Source: CAZFQG01 sp964520785 | Lineage (GTDB): Bacteria > Planctomycetota > Planctomycetia > Pirellulales > Thermoguttaceae | Direction: 5' to 3' | Length of the DNA stretch: 29,000 bases | Assembly: GCA_964520785.1 (NCBI GenBank) | Contig: CAZFQG010000069.1 | Location: 1 to 29,000 of the forward strand | In this document: positions 1 to 7,508 of the stretch, piece after piece | Layout of the letters: each line of letters begins with the position of its first letter | How positions within the stretch are numbered: position 1 is the first letter of the stretch | Program-made: the position numbers and the translations under genes | The notes under the pieces: generated by a model | The model's input: only the letters and a program-made list of their open reading frames with translations | What the model was told of the DNA's origin: nothing | Database searches by the model: none

Positions 1-25
1 GAAACCCCGCTCTTGGAGCATTATC

Positions 26-2299
26 ATGCGGCTGACCCTCAGAAATCTTCTTGCCTATATGGATGGCAACCTCGAACCGGAGGATTCCGAAGATATCAAG
101 AAGAAGATTCAGGAAAGTGAGTTTGCCACGAAATTGGAGCAGCACATTCGCGACGTCATTTCCAGAGTCAGACTCTCCACCCCCGATGTGGAGGGGGAAA
201 CCGGCCTCGATCCGAATACGGTCGCCGAGTATCTCGACCATGAGCTTCCGGACGAGCGCGTTCCGGACTTCGAAAAGATCTGTCTCGAATCCGATGCCCA
301 CTTGGCCGAAGTCGTCGCCAGCCACCAGATTCTCGCACTGGTTCTCGGATCGCCCGCCGAGGTCCCGGACGCCACGCGGGAACGAATGGTCGCGCTCCCC
401 GAGCAGGCTCGAGCACACGCCGGACCTCCGGCTCCCCCCAGGCAGTCCGCGGCGCCCGACGTCTCCGATGACGACGAGGTGATTCTCCCTCCGGAGCTTG
501 TCGAGGCCTCCCGTGCTTCTCAGGGTGGTAAGGTTTTCCTCGGGTTGATTGCGATCGTCGCGGTGGTGATCGTCTTGTTCCTCACGGGCAATCTTCCCTG
601 GACCGCCGGTGAACCCGATTTGGACCGCGAGATCGCCAAAGTCGAGGGGGAACTGGATGAGGAATTGGAGAACGCCGAGGGCCTGCCGGTGAACGGGGCG
701 ACCGACCGTGCATCCAACGGTCCGACGGCATCACCCGCCGAGGAACACGGTGGGCCGGATGTGACTCCGCCGTCCCCACTGGTGGAAGAGCCGGAAGGCG
801 ACCAACCCGTTCAAGGTACGGGGGCGCCCGCCGATACCTCCTCGGTACCCATTTTGACCGCGCCGCGTCCCGCCGACCGACCGTCACGACCGGAAGACCC
901 AACGGAGGAGACGGGGCCGGTGGAAGGTCCCTCCGAACCGGCGGGGCCCGAAGTCGCCGACCCCGGGGAGACCGTCGGTTCGGCGCCGTCCGAAGAGCCG
1001 GAGGGAGAGATCAAGCAACCGGTGACCGCCGTCGCCCCGCCTTCCGCGGAAGATCCGGAAACGTCCCCCGCCGCTCCGATACCTCCGACGCCGGTCGGCC
1101 AGTTGGTGACCGATAACGCGTTCCTGATGATCTTCGACGTGGCGGAGGGCCTTTGGCGGCGGGTGGTTTCCAATCAGATTCTGAAGTCGGGTGACCGGCT
1201 GCTCGCGATTCCGCCGTACACCCCCAAGATTCTGGTCGGCAAGGTCGTGGTGACGATGCATCCGGGTGCGGAGATCCAGCTTCTTGCCGGCGAACGAGAC
1301 GGATCGCCACAAGATCCGGGTCTCGAAATCGTTTCCGGAGACGTAATCATTCATCCCCAAGTGGGGGCACGGCCGGCTCCCTTATTGAGAATGGGAGGGA
1401 TCGAGGAGGTATTGTCGCTCGATGACGCCGTCTCCGCGGTGGCCGCGGCAGTCTCGCGGTCGCACCAACCGGGCACCGACCCGGTCGAGGCGGAGCGTGA
1501 ACTCCACTTGCGGCTCGTTCTGCTCCAAGGCACGATCCATTGGGGAGATCGGGAGATCGGCGGGATCGACGCCGCGAATCTGGAAATCGATCCGATCAAC
1601 CCCAACCAGGAACCGGTGCAACTGGAGGGGCCGCCGGAGTGGAACGGCGGCGATCCGCGTCTCTTCGGAAAGACTATCGCGATCGAAGTGGCGGATCGCA
1701 TCCGACGCGACATGGCCAAGGGCGCCGCCGAGGGGAAGACGGTCGAACTCGTCCTCGCCGAGATCGCGAATGATGAAAAGGCGACGCGCGACGCGCGCGC
1801 CGTCGCGGCACACGCCTTGGCCTACATGGGGCAGTATTCCCCGCTGATCGGAATGCTCGACGACGAACGGTTTCGGCCCAATTGGGAGAGCATCGTGGCG
1901 CACCTTCGCGAGGCGGCGTCATCCGACCCGGAACACGCCGCGCGAATTCACGATGCGCTCAAGGGCGCGTATCCGCCAGGCGCCGAATTCCTTTATCGGC
2001 AGTTATGGGGATACACGAAGGAACAGCTCAATAACGAGGGGATCGCGTTGCTCGACGGCTTGGATTCGAGCATTCTCGCCGTCCGAGTCATGAGCATTCA
2101 AACGCTCGGTAACGTCCTCGGCAGGCGGCTCTTTTCGTACAACCCGACGGGGACCTCGTCGCAACGCCAGCAATGGATTCAGTCCTACCGCCCTCGCGCA
2201 CAATCCGGAACGCTGTGGAAAGAGGTCGACGAAACGGGGGGCGCCGAACCCGAAGGCCCCGCGGACCGGATCAGACGCGCCGTCGAAGGAGCGCAATGA
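26..2299 (+). CDS. Modular membrane protein with anti-sigma-like N-terminus and FecR-like region
   Basis: Hypothetical 757-residue protein whose architecture I associate with planctomycetes. Residues 1-130 are acidic and helical, starting 'MRLTLRNLLAYMDG', and resemble the cytoplasmic end of zinc-finger-type anti-sigma proteins, but I see no clear His/Cys metal motif. One membrane segment lies near residues 168-190 ('KVFLGLIAIVAVVIVLFL'). It is followed by about 160 residues rich in Pro, Glu and Ser, probably a disordered periplasmic spacer. Residues about 345-500 ('GDRLLAIP', 'GAEIQLL', 'LEIVSGDVII') look like a FecR-type beta domain. The C-terminal 200 residues are helical and possibly HEAT-like. 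GGAG at 15-18, seven bases before the ATG, supports this start. The gene lies at the window edge, so a partner such as a sigma factor cannot be seen. A signalling or envelope-sensing role is inference only. Confidence 0.7.
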   Translation: MRLTLRNLLAYMDGNLEPEDSEDIKKKIQESEFATKLEQHIRDVISRVRLSTPDVEGETGLDPNTVAEYLDHELPDERVPDFEKICLESDAHLAEVVASHQILALVLGSPAEVPDATRERMVALPEQARAHAGPPAPPRQSAAPDVSDDDEVILPPELVEASRASQGGKVFLGLIAIVAVVIVLFLTGNLPWTAGEPDLDREIAKVEGELDEELENAEGLPVNGATDRASNGPTASPAEEHGGPDVTPPSPLVEEPEGDQPVQGTGAPADTSSVPILTAPRPADRPSRPEDPTEETGPVEGPSEPAGPEVADPGETVGSAPSEEPEGEIKQPVTAVAPPSAEDPETSPAAPIPPTPVGQLVTDNAFLMIFDVAEGLWRRVVSNQILKSGDRLLAIPPYTPKILVGKVVVTMHPGAEIQLLAGERDGSPQDPGLEIVSGDVIIHPQVGARPAPLLRMGGIEEVLSLDDAVSAVAAAVSRSHQPGTDPVEAERELHLRLVLLQGTIHWGDREIGGIDAANLEIDPINPNQEPVQLEGPPEWNGGDPRLFGKTIAIEVADRIRRDMAKGAAEGKTVELVLAEIANDEKATRDARAVAAHALAYMGQYSPLIGMLDDERFRPNWESIVAHLREAASSDPEHAARIHDALKGAYPPGAEFLYRQLWGYTKEQLNNEGIALLDGLDSSILAVRVMSIQTLGNVLGRRLFSYNPTGTSSQRQQWIQSYRPRAQSGTLWKEVDETGGAEPEGPADRIRRAVEGAQ

Positions 2300-2308
2300 C
2301 CGTATCGC

Positions 2309-2324
2309 GCCGCGTGTTCGCGGC
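2309..2324. terminator. Possible hairpin between convergent genes
   Basis: GCCGCG-tgtt-CGCGGC forms a 6-bp stem with a 4-nt loop in the short gap between the first gene and the convergent phosphatase gene. There is no T-tract on either strand, so a terminator role is only suggested by position. Confidence 0.2.
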
Positions 2325-2332
2325 CGCCGGGT

Positions 2333-3733
2333 CTATTTCCGGCCGACGTCGGACCGCGCCGAGAACGCGCTCGGCCGCAACTCGGTCGAATACCGCACGA
2401 GCCGCCTTGCGTCGATTGGGTCCGGCGCGACGTCCGCCCCGTAGTGCGCCAGCCGCAGGAGAGGCTCCGTGACGTCGCGCGTCACCGTAACGAGGAGGAA
2501 ACCGCCGCCGGGGTCGAAATACTTGTGGTATTTCGGTTGAAATCCGCAGTGGCCGCCGTAGTCGTGCAGGTTGCCGATGGGCCCGCAGCCGAACTCGTGA
2601 AGCCCCGTCTCCGGATCGACCGAATGGTACTGCCAGTGCCGGTCGCCGTTGATGACGATCGCGTTGCCAAGATCGGCCAGGAATCCGCGGAGCCACGCCC
2701 CTTCGTGGGCGAACGCCGGGTTGGCGTGGTTGTCGTTCTTTCCCTCCTTGTCCGGCCCCACGACGCAACCGGGCGAGATGAAGACTTTGAACGTCGCGTC
2801 CGACTCCGTCATCGTGCGGACGAGCCACTCCTTCTGATCACGGCCGAGGATCGTCTTTTGCGGTCCGTCGGGGTCGGTGTTGGGGCTGCGGAAATCGCGG
2901 TTTTCCGTCATCCATATCTGCAAGTCGCGTCCCCAGCGGACCGTCCGGTAGGTCTTTTCCCGCATGGGAACCTGCTCGCGAAAAATCGCCAGCCCCTCTT
3001 CCCAGGTCAGGTCCCCGTACCGGTGTCCCTGCCAACAATCGTTTTTCACGGTGTCGTGGTCGTCCTTCATGAAGTACGACGTCGTATTCAGATGGAACGC
3101 GCGCTGCCATTCGTAGGCGTACATCCGGTTCCATTTGCACCGCGCGGCCGCGGCGTCGTGGCAAAGAGGTTCCTTGTCGTAGTAAACGATGTCGCCCGTG
3201 TGGACGAACAGGTCGGGCCGGATTTGGTCGAGAACCTTGTACGTAAAATGTCCCTTCGTGGGCGACTCGACGGAGCGGATCGCCTGGCAGGTCACTACCG
3301 CCATCCGAATCGTCGCGGGTGCGTCCGCGGCCGGCGCGGTGGTGAATCCGCCGGTCAGCGTGGTGGTCGGTTCGCCCCCTTCCGGACGGCGTCCCTCCAC
3401 CGTCACGGCGTACCGGGTTCCCGGCGTCAGATCGGCCAATTCCACCTGCCTCGTGAAGTCTTTGTCCGGATCGACCGGCAACCACGGCGTACACCACTCC
3501 TCCGACCGAGTCGCCGGATGCCAGGTGACGCGGACCTCGCCAAGGGCCCCCGGCGCCGCGTCGACTTGATCCTGCGCCCCGCGTTCGAGCCGGGTCAATC
3601 GCGTCCAAACGACGGCCGAGTTCTGGTCCACCTCGCCAACCTTGAACCCGGTCGCCTGAAACGGTCCGGCGGCGAGCAGGGGAGAGGCGACCGCGAAAAT
3701 GCAAGAAAGAACGATTCTCATGGGAATTCGCAT
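2333..3733 (-). CDS. Secreted PhoD-like metallophosphatase (alkaline phosphatase D family)
   Basis: Predicted exported phosphatase of the PhoD family, which hydrolyses phosphomono- or diesters using Fe/Ca-type metal centres. The 466-residue protein begins with a signal peptide (hydrophobic run near residues 6-22 ending 'LLAAG'). An N-terminal fibronectin-like domain typical of the family covers about residues 25-135 ('VVWTRL', 'LTPGTRYAVTVEG'). The catalytic domain shows 'VVTCQ' near 150, 'FVHTGDIVYYD' near 176-186, 'MKDDHD' at 222-227 and 'NGDRHWQYHS' at 362-371, matching the family metal-ligand motifs. GGAG lies eight bases before the chosen ATG; a second in-frame ATG four codons later is the alternative start. 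It stands alone on the minus strand, converging on the preceding gene. The substrate cannot be told from sequence. Confidence 0.88.
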   Translation of the reverse strand: MRIPMRIVLSCIFAVASPLLAAGPFQATGFKVGEVDQNSAVVWTRLTRLERGAQDQVDAAPGALGEVRVTWHPATRSEEWCTPWLPVDPDKDFTRQVELADLTPGTRYAVTVEGRRPEGGEPTTTLTGGFTTAPAADAPATIRMAVVTCQAIRSVESPTKGHFTYKVLDQIRPDLFVHTGDIVYYDKEPLCHDAAAARCKWNRMYAYEWQRAFHLNTTSYFMKDDHDTVKNDCWQGHRYGDLTWEEGLAIFREQVPMREKTYRTVRWGRDLQIWMTENRDFRSPNTDPDGPQKTILGRDQKEWLVRTMTESDATFKVFISPGCVVGPDKEGKNDNHANPAFAHEGAWLRGFLADLGNAIVINGDRHWQYHSVDPETGLHEFGCGPIGNLHDYGGHCGFQPKYHKYFDPGGGFLLVTVTRDVTEPLLRLAHYGADVAPDPIDARRLVRYSTELRPSAFSARSDVGRK

Positions 3734-3801
3734 CGTCGGTTCTCCGGGATGGGGTGTTGGGGGGGTAACGGTATCGCAGGTTCCATTTTAACAGCCTTTC
3801 G

Positions 3802-4143
3802 TCTAGCCCCCAAAGGGCTGCGGCAAGAAGACGGCTGACGAAACCGAGTCGTCCGCGGACAGGGGGGCGAATAATCCCAAGCGTTGACCCAATCTAGCCC
3901 CCGAAGGGCTGCGGCAAGAAGTAGCCTAGGGCGTGAGCCCTAGGAATTCGATATCCTGACGAAGCGCGGGAGCCCCAAGGGGGCGCCACGGAATGCGGCT
4001 CGATGCGTGTCGCCCCGTTGGAGCTCAATAATCGGCTGCCGTTCTCGCGGTCCTAGGGCTGACGCCCCAGGCTACTTCTTGTCACCCCGTTGGGGTTGGG
4101 GGCGTTGGCTACTTCTTGCCACCCCGTTGGGGTTGGGGGCGTT
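3802..4143. repeat. REP-type palindromic repeat cluster in a gene-free stretch
   Basis: The 550-base gap between the phosphatase and the methyltransferase holds no credible gene but many short palindromes. 'agcccc(c/g)aagggct' occurs at about 3804 and 3895, each followed by 'gcggcaagaag'. CCTAGGGC-gtga-GCCCTAGG lies at 3925-3944, and its counterpart CCTAGGGC-tgac-GCCCCAGG at 4052-4071. The 32-bp segment 3913-3944 matches the reverse complement of 4052-4083 at 29 positions, giving a head-to-head pair separated by about 107 bp. Further half-sites occur at 3971-3988 and 4011-4026. This looks like REP/REPIN-type DNA of the kind spread by REP-associated transposases; no such transposase is in the window. 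Confidence 0.75.
4070..4143. repeat. Tandem 37-bp direct duplication in the REP cluster
   Basis: Two adjacent 37-bp units (4070-4106 and 4107-4143) differ at one base ('cttgtcacc' versus 'cttgccacc'). Each contains 'accccgttggggtt', a small hairpin. They form the right end of the repeat cluster. Confidence 0.85.
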
Positions 4144-4284
4144 GGGTCTTCTTTTCTGCGGGCCCGGTGTGGTACATTCCCCCCTTGCGGGTTATTGTAC
4201 TTCGCAACTCCATGGTTCACACTAATGGTTTAAGCCGGGTACAACTCCACTATTCCTCGGGGCAACGCCTTACGGAGTGTTCGC

Positions 4285-4914
4285 ATGTGCGCAAGTTTTG
4301 ACCATCCTCAAGTAGAAAAGATTGACTGGGACTACGCCTATCGACAGGGGACGCCCGAATGGGACTCCGGTGTCCCCTCTGAAGCATTAGTGCGAATCGT
4401 CGAGCGGGGGATCATCAAGCCGTGCAGGGCGATCGAGATCGGTTGTGGAACCGGGGCCGATGCCGTCTATTTGGCCCAAAAGGGCTTCGAAATGACCGCC
4501 GTCGAGGCATCTCCCATGGCGATGGAGCGCGCTCGGACTCGGGCGCAACGCGCCCGGGTGTTGATCAACTTCATTTTGGATGACGTGTTCGAGTACACGG
4601 CGGAGGCCGAGAAACACGCCTTCGTGTACGATGCCGGTTTCTACCACTTCATCCGAAATCAGGATTTGGAGGCCTTTCTGGATATGCTTTGGCGGCTGAC
4701 TTTCCCCGGTTCGCACTATTTGACGATCGCGGGGAGTGACCAGGAGACGGCGGAAGGGGGCCCGCCGCGGCTCGGCGAGGAGACGATTCGCGCGGAACTG
4801 GGCCGGCTTTTCGAGGTCGTGGATTTGCGGCCCTGCCGGATGGGCAGTCCCCGACGAGCGGAGGGTTACCTCGGCTGGTCGTGCCTGATGAAACGGCCGG
4901 AGGCGTTCCATTAG
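4285..4914 (+). CDS. SAM-dependent methyltransferase, thiopurine methyltransferase-like
   Basis: A 209-residue class I S-adenosylmethionine-dependent methyltransferase. Residues about 9-35 ('IDWDYAYRQGTPEWDSG') match the N-terminal substrate-side signature of TPMT-like proteins. SAM-binding motif I is 'AIEIGCGTGADAVYLA' near 49-64, followed by the acidic end of strand 2, 'VEAS', near 74. Motif-II-like 'FVYDAGFYHFI' lies near 113. The length is normal for the family. GGAG seven bases before the ATG supports the start. It stands alone between the repeat cluster and the promoter of the next gene. The natural substrate is unknown; this family acts on thiol, selenium, tellurium or small organic acceptors. 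The C-terminal 'LGWSCLMKRPE' is also typical. Confidence 0.85.
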   Translation: MCASFDHPQVEKIDWDYAYRQGTPEWDSGVPSEALVRIVERGIIKPCRAIEIGCGTGADAVYLAQKGFEMTAVEASPMAMERARTRAQRARVLINFILDDVFEYTAEAEKHAFVYDAGFYHFIRNQDLEAFLDMLWRLTFPGSHYLTIAGSDQETAEGGPPRLGEETIRAELGRLFEVVDLRPCRMGSPRRAEGYLGWSCLMKRPEAFH

Positions 4915-4943
4915 TTGCATTCGGAATTGCGGTGCCTTAGAAT
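4915..4943 (+). promoter_or_regulatory. Likely sigma70-type promoter for the lipoprotein gene
   Basis: TTGCAT (4915-4920) and TAGAAT (4938-4943) are separated by 17 bp. The -10 element matches the consensus at five of six positions, the -35 at three. It starts just after the methyltransferase stop and lies 110 bp before the lipoprotein start. Confidence 0.45.
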
Positions 4944-5052
4944 CAAACAGGTAACCCTTCGACACGACTGTGTAGCGACTCCCTCCTTAGGACGGTGGAC
5001 GTGCCGTCCGACGAACCCCCTTCGATTTCAGAAAATGACTGGAGACACGGAC

Positions 5053-5553
5053 ATGAAGACCACTCTACTTTGCCTGTTGTGCGCCGCGATGGTCGCGTTC
5101 CTCGGATGCGGCCCGAAGAGGGAGCCGGCCCCGCCGGTTCAGGACGACCTGGAGACGACGATGCCCGATGACGCGATGGAGGACGACGTCGAGGAACCGG
5201 CCGTGCCGGATGAGGCGCCGGTCGACGATCTTCCTTCCCCGACGGACGCGGCCCCGGCCGTGGAATCGCCGGCCACGCCGGAAACGCCGACGGTAGAGCC
5301 TCCGGCGCTGATGCCCCCTGCCGCCCCACCGGCGGAGGTCCCGGCCGAAGATGCCCCGCCGGAGACGCCGGCGGAAGAAGCCCCGGCCCCAGCCGAGGAA
5401 GCCCCGGCTGAGGAAACACCGGCGGAAGAAGCGCCCGCCGAGGAAGCCCCGGCTGAGGAAACGCCGGCGGAAGAAGAATCGGCCGATTCCGGAAATCAGG
5501 GGAGTATCCTCGGGGCGTTGGGGAACTCCCTCCGCAAGGCAGTCGGTCAATAG
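5053..5553 (+). CDS. Small Pro/Glu/Ala-rich lipoprotein
   Basis: Unrecognised 166-residue protein. The N-terminus 'MKTTLLCLLCAAMVAFLGCG' is a lipoprotein signal with the lipobox Cys at residue 19, so the mature protein is probably lipid-anchored in the cell envelope. The rest is almost entirely Pro, Glu, Ala and Asp and must be disordered; it contains repeats of 'PAEE(A/T)'. A short C-terminal amphipathic stretch ('GSILGALGNSLRKAVGQ') breaks the pattern. The ATG at 5053 is preferred over upstream in-frame codons because GGAG lies eight bases before it and the signal peptide begins there. It is a single-gene unit with its own promoter and a strong terminator. It may be a spacer or surface-coat lipoprotein, but no function is assigned. 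Confidence 0.75.
   Translation: MKTTLLCLLCAAMVAFLGCGPKREPAPPVQDDLETTMPDDAMEDDVEEPAVPDEAPVDDLPSPTDAAPAVESPATPETPTVEPPALMPPAAPPAEVPAEDAPPETPAEEAPAPAEEAPAEETPAEEAPAEEAPAEETPAEEESADSGNQGSILGALGNSLRKAVGQ
5401..5475 (+). repeat. Intragenic tandem repeat in the lipoprotein gene
   Basis: A 30-bp unit at 5401-5430 recurs at 5446-5475 with one mismatch, a 45-bp (15-codon) period. The period is a multiple of three, so copy-number change would alter length but not frame. Confidence 0.75.
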
Positions 5554-5596
5554 CCTCGCCGCGGCCGCCTTGGGCCGCTTCGCGATTTTTTGGGCA

Positions 5597-5650
5597 CGGG
5601 CCGTCGCGGGGGGCCGGGTGTTTTCCAGCCCCGCGCGACGGCCGTTTTTT
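5597..5650 (+). terminator. Intrinsic terminator after the lipoprotein gene
   Basis: GGCCGTCGCG (5599-5608) pairs with CGCGACGGCC (5634-5643), extended by G-run/C-run pairing, and is followed directly by gTTTTTT ending at 5650. A smaller hairpin just upstream (GCGGCC 5561-5566 with GGCCGC 5573-5578, then T6 at 5586-5591) gives a tandem arrangement. Confidence 0.85.
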
Positions 5651-5833
5651 GAGGGAATGTCCCGGCCGCGCCGCCTGAGAGTTTCGAAGCGGCCCAGGCG
5701 TCCTCCGGTCTTCTCGGCCGTTTCTCGGGGTGGGCCCTCGCTGTGCTCCGGCGGCGGATCGAGGGGGCGTTCCGCGTCAAAAATCTCCCGGTTCTTCACC
5801 GCCGGGCGACTGGTTTGCCCGGTTGCGTTCCGC

Positions 5834-5839
5834 TATACT
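5834..5839 (+). promoter_or_regulatory. Probable -10 box for the NCS1 permease gene
   Basis: TATACT in 'ccgctatactgtgg' matches the -10 consensus at five of six positions, 65 bp before the permease start. No convincing -35 sits at the right distance; TGGTTT at 5811-5816 is the best with a 17-bp spacer. Confidence 0.35.
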
Positions 5840-5904
5840 GTGGGGTGCATGGAATATCGAGCCGCCGGCTCCCGTTTTCATAACTCTCGAGGAGGATATA
5901 GTTT

Positions 5905-7341
5905 ATGGCTTCGAACCTACCCGATTACGTCGCTTCGGCCAAGCCGGTCCCACAAGAGAACCGCCGGCCGTGGTTCATGAACACGGCGCAGACCTACGCC
6001 GGGATCATGCTTTGGTTTGTGTTTTGGCAGGACATTCCCCTGGGGAGGGCACTGGAGCCCGGCTCAACGTATAGCGCTTTCGCGGGCGGAATGCTCTCCA
6101 ACGGGTTCTTGATTCCGATTCTCGGTGTCATCATCGCGGCCCTGTTCTGCCATTTTCTATTTTACCTGGTGCCGGGCCTCCTCGGAATGAAGACCGGCCT
6201 TCCCTTGTACATCGTCGGGACGTCGACGTATGGGGTACATGGCGGGTTCGCCATGCCGGGATTCTTCATGGGCGTTCTGCAATTCGGGTGGTTGGGGGTG
6301 AATTCCTATTTCTCGTCGATGTTGATCGCGTTGGCGATGGGGCAGGCGGTGAATGGACCCGTTCACATGGCAATCGGAACGATTTGGGCGATCGTCGCCG
6401 CGTTCGTCGGATTGAAGGGGATTCAGTATGTGGCGCGGGTCGCCACGTTTTTGCCCGTCCTCCCGTTGGTCATCCTGTTAATCCTTTTCTTCGCGACGGT
6501 TGGCGGCGTGGGATCGTTCAACGCCCAAGCCACGGTGGACGCCGGCGCGGCGGTGATCGCGGAAAAGACGGGGGAAGAAGGGGCCGCGGCGCCCCTTTCG
6601 TCTTTCGCCATCTTGGCCGTTCTTTCCACCTATATCGTCGGTTTTTTCGCGACCGCGGGCGCCGCGGGCGCGGATTTCGGAATGAACAACCGCGATGAGA
6701 AGGACGTCCAATTGGGCGGACTCGTCGGGGTCGCCGGGGCAACCATCTTCACCGGCGTACTGGCGATCCTCATTGCCGCCGGCGCGCATGGACTCGGAAA
6801 GGCCGCCGATGGGGCCAGCTTGAACGTCTGCACCCTGATGCCGTCCATCGTCGGCGAGGGGCCCGCCTCCCTGATGATGATTCTGCTGGTGGTGGCCGCG
6901 TTCCCTCCGGCATGTTTTTCGTCGCTGATCGCGGCGAACAGTTTCAAGACCACTCTGCCAAAGGTCAATCCGTTCCTTTCGTGTGGAATCGGAACCTTGG
7001 GTTCGATCGCCTTGGTTGTCTCCGGCAAAGCGGGAGACGCCGCCGGCGTCTTTTCGGTTATCGGCGCCTCGTTCGGCCCGATTTGCGGCGCCATGATGGC
7101 GGACTACATCCTGGCCGGATTCAAGTGGCCCGGACCGCGTGCCGGATTCAACCTGGCGGGTTGGATTTCCTGGGCGGTCGGATTCCTGGTCGGAACGAAC
7201 CTGTTCGGTCTGGTTCCGGCGTTCGCCGCGTACAACCCCTGTCCGCCCATGGGCGCCTTCATCGTCGGCTTCGTCTTGTATGCCATTTTGGCCAAGGCCG
7301 GGTTGGAGGGTGAAGTACTGGAAATGCCGGCGGCCGAATAA
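5905..7341 (+). CDS. NCS1-family nucleobase permease (CodB-like)
   Basis: A 478-residue inner-membrane symporter of the NCS1 family, which imports cytosine, purines, allantoin or related compounds with H+ or Na+. The N-terminal 'PVPQENRRPWFMNTAQTYAG' is the cytosolic lead into helix 1 seen in the family. About twelve hydrophobic segments follow. The central 'ATAGAAGADFGMNNRD' and the late 'GASFGPICGAMMADY' resemble family signature positions in the transport core. GAGGAGG, about ten bases before the ATG, is a strong ribosome site. No cytosine deaminase or nucleobase enzyme is adjacent, so the substrate is open. The gene stands alone behind a strong terminator. Confidence 0.85.
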   Translation: MASNLPDYVASAKPVPQENRRPWFMNTAQTYAGIMLWFVFWQDIPLGRALEPGSTYSAFAGGMLSNGFLIPILGVIIAALFCHFLFYLVPGLLGMKTGLPLYIVGTSTYGVHGGFAMPGFFMGVLQFGWLGVNSYFSSMLIALAMGQAVNGPVHMAIGTIWAIVAAFVGLKGIQYVARVATFLPVLPLVILLILFFATVGGVGSFNAQATVDAGAAVIAEKTGEEGAAAPLSSFAILAVLSTYIVGFFATAGAAGADFGMNNRDEKDVQLGGLVGVAGATIFTGVLAILIAAGAHGLGKAADGASLNVCTLMPSIVGEGPASLMMILLVVAAFPPACFSSLIAANSFKTTLPKVNPFLSCGIGTLGSIALVVSGKAGDAAGVFSVIGASFGPICGAMMADYILAGFKWPGPRAGFNLAGWISWAVGFLVGTNLFGLVPAFAAYNPCPPMGAFIVGFVLYAILAKAGLEGEVLEMPAAE

Positions 7342-7508
7342 GGCCCGCCGAGCGCGTCCTTCGCCGCGAACGCGAGCCCTGCGCGATGCAAAATGGAAAA
7401 CCGCGAACCCGTACATGATCCGACGCGATCCGATTCGTCCTCCTGTTGTTTTTGATTTTTTTCAATCCAAACCGTTTGATGCGTTCGTGCCACCGGGAGA
7501 TACGCGCC

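Noticed and set aside
2444..3838. 464-codon plus-strand open frame
   Set aside because: It is antisense to the PhoD-like phosphatase, which has a signal peptide and metal motifs.
3802..4143. Repeat cluster as a CRISPR array
   Set aside because: Units are irregularly spaced, partly inverted and lack uniform spacers; no cas gene is near.
4007..4301. Two short open frames in the repeat cluster
   Set aside because: They translate palindromic repeat DNA and have no ribosome site or protein-like composition.
5065..5799. Arg-rich minus-strand open frame of 244 codons
   Set aside because: It is the mirror of the Pro/Glu repeats of the lipoprotein gene and crosses its terminator.
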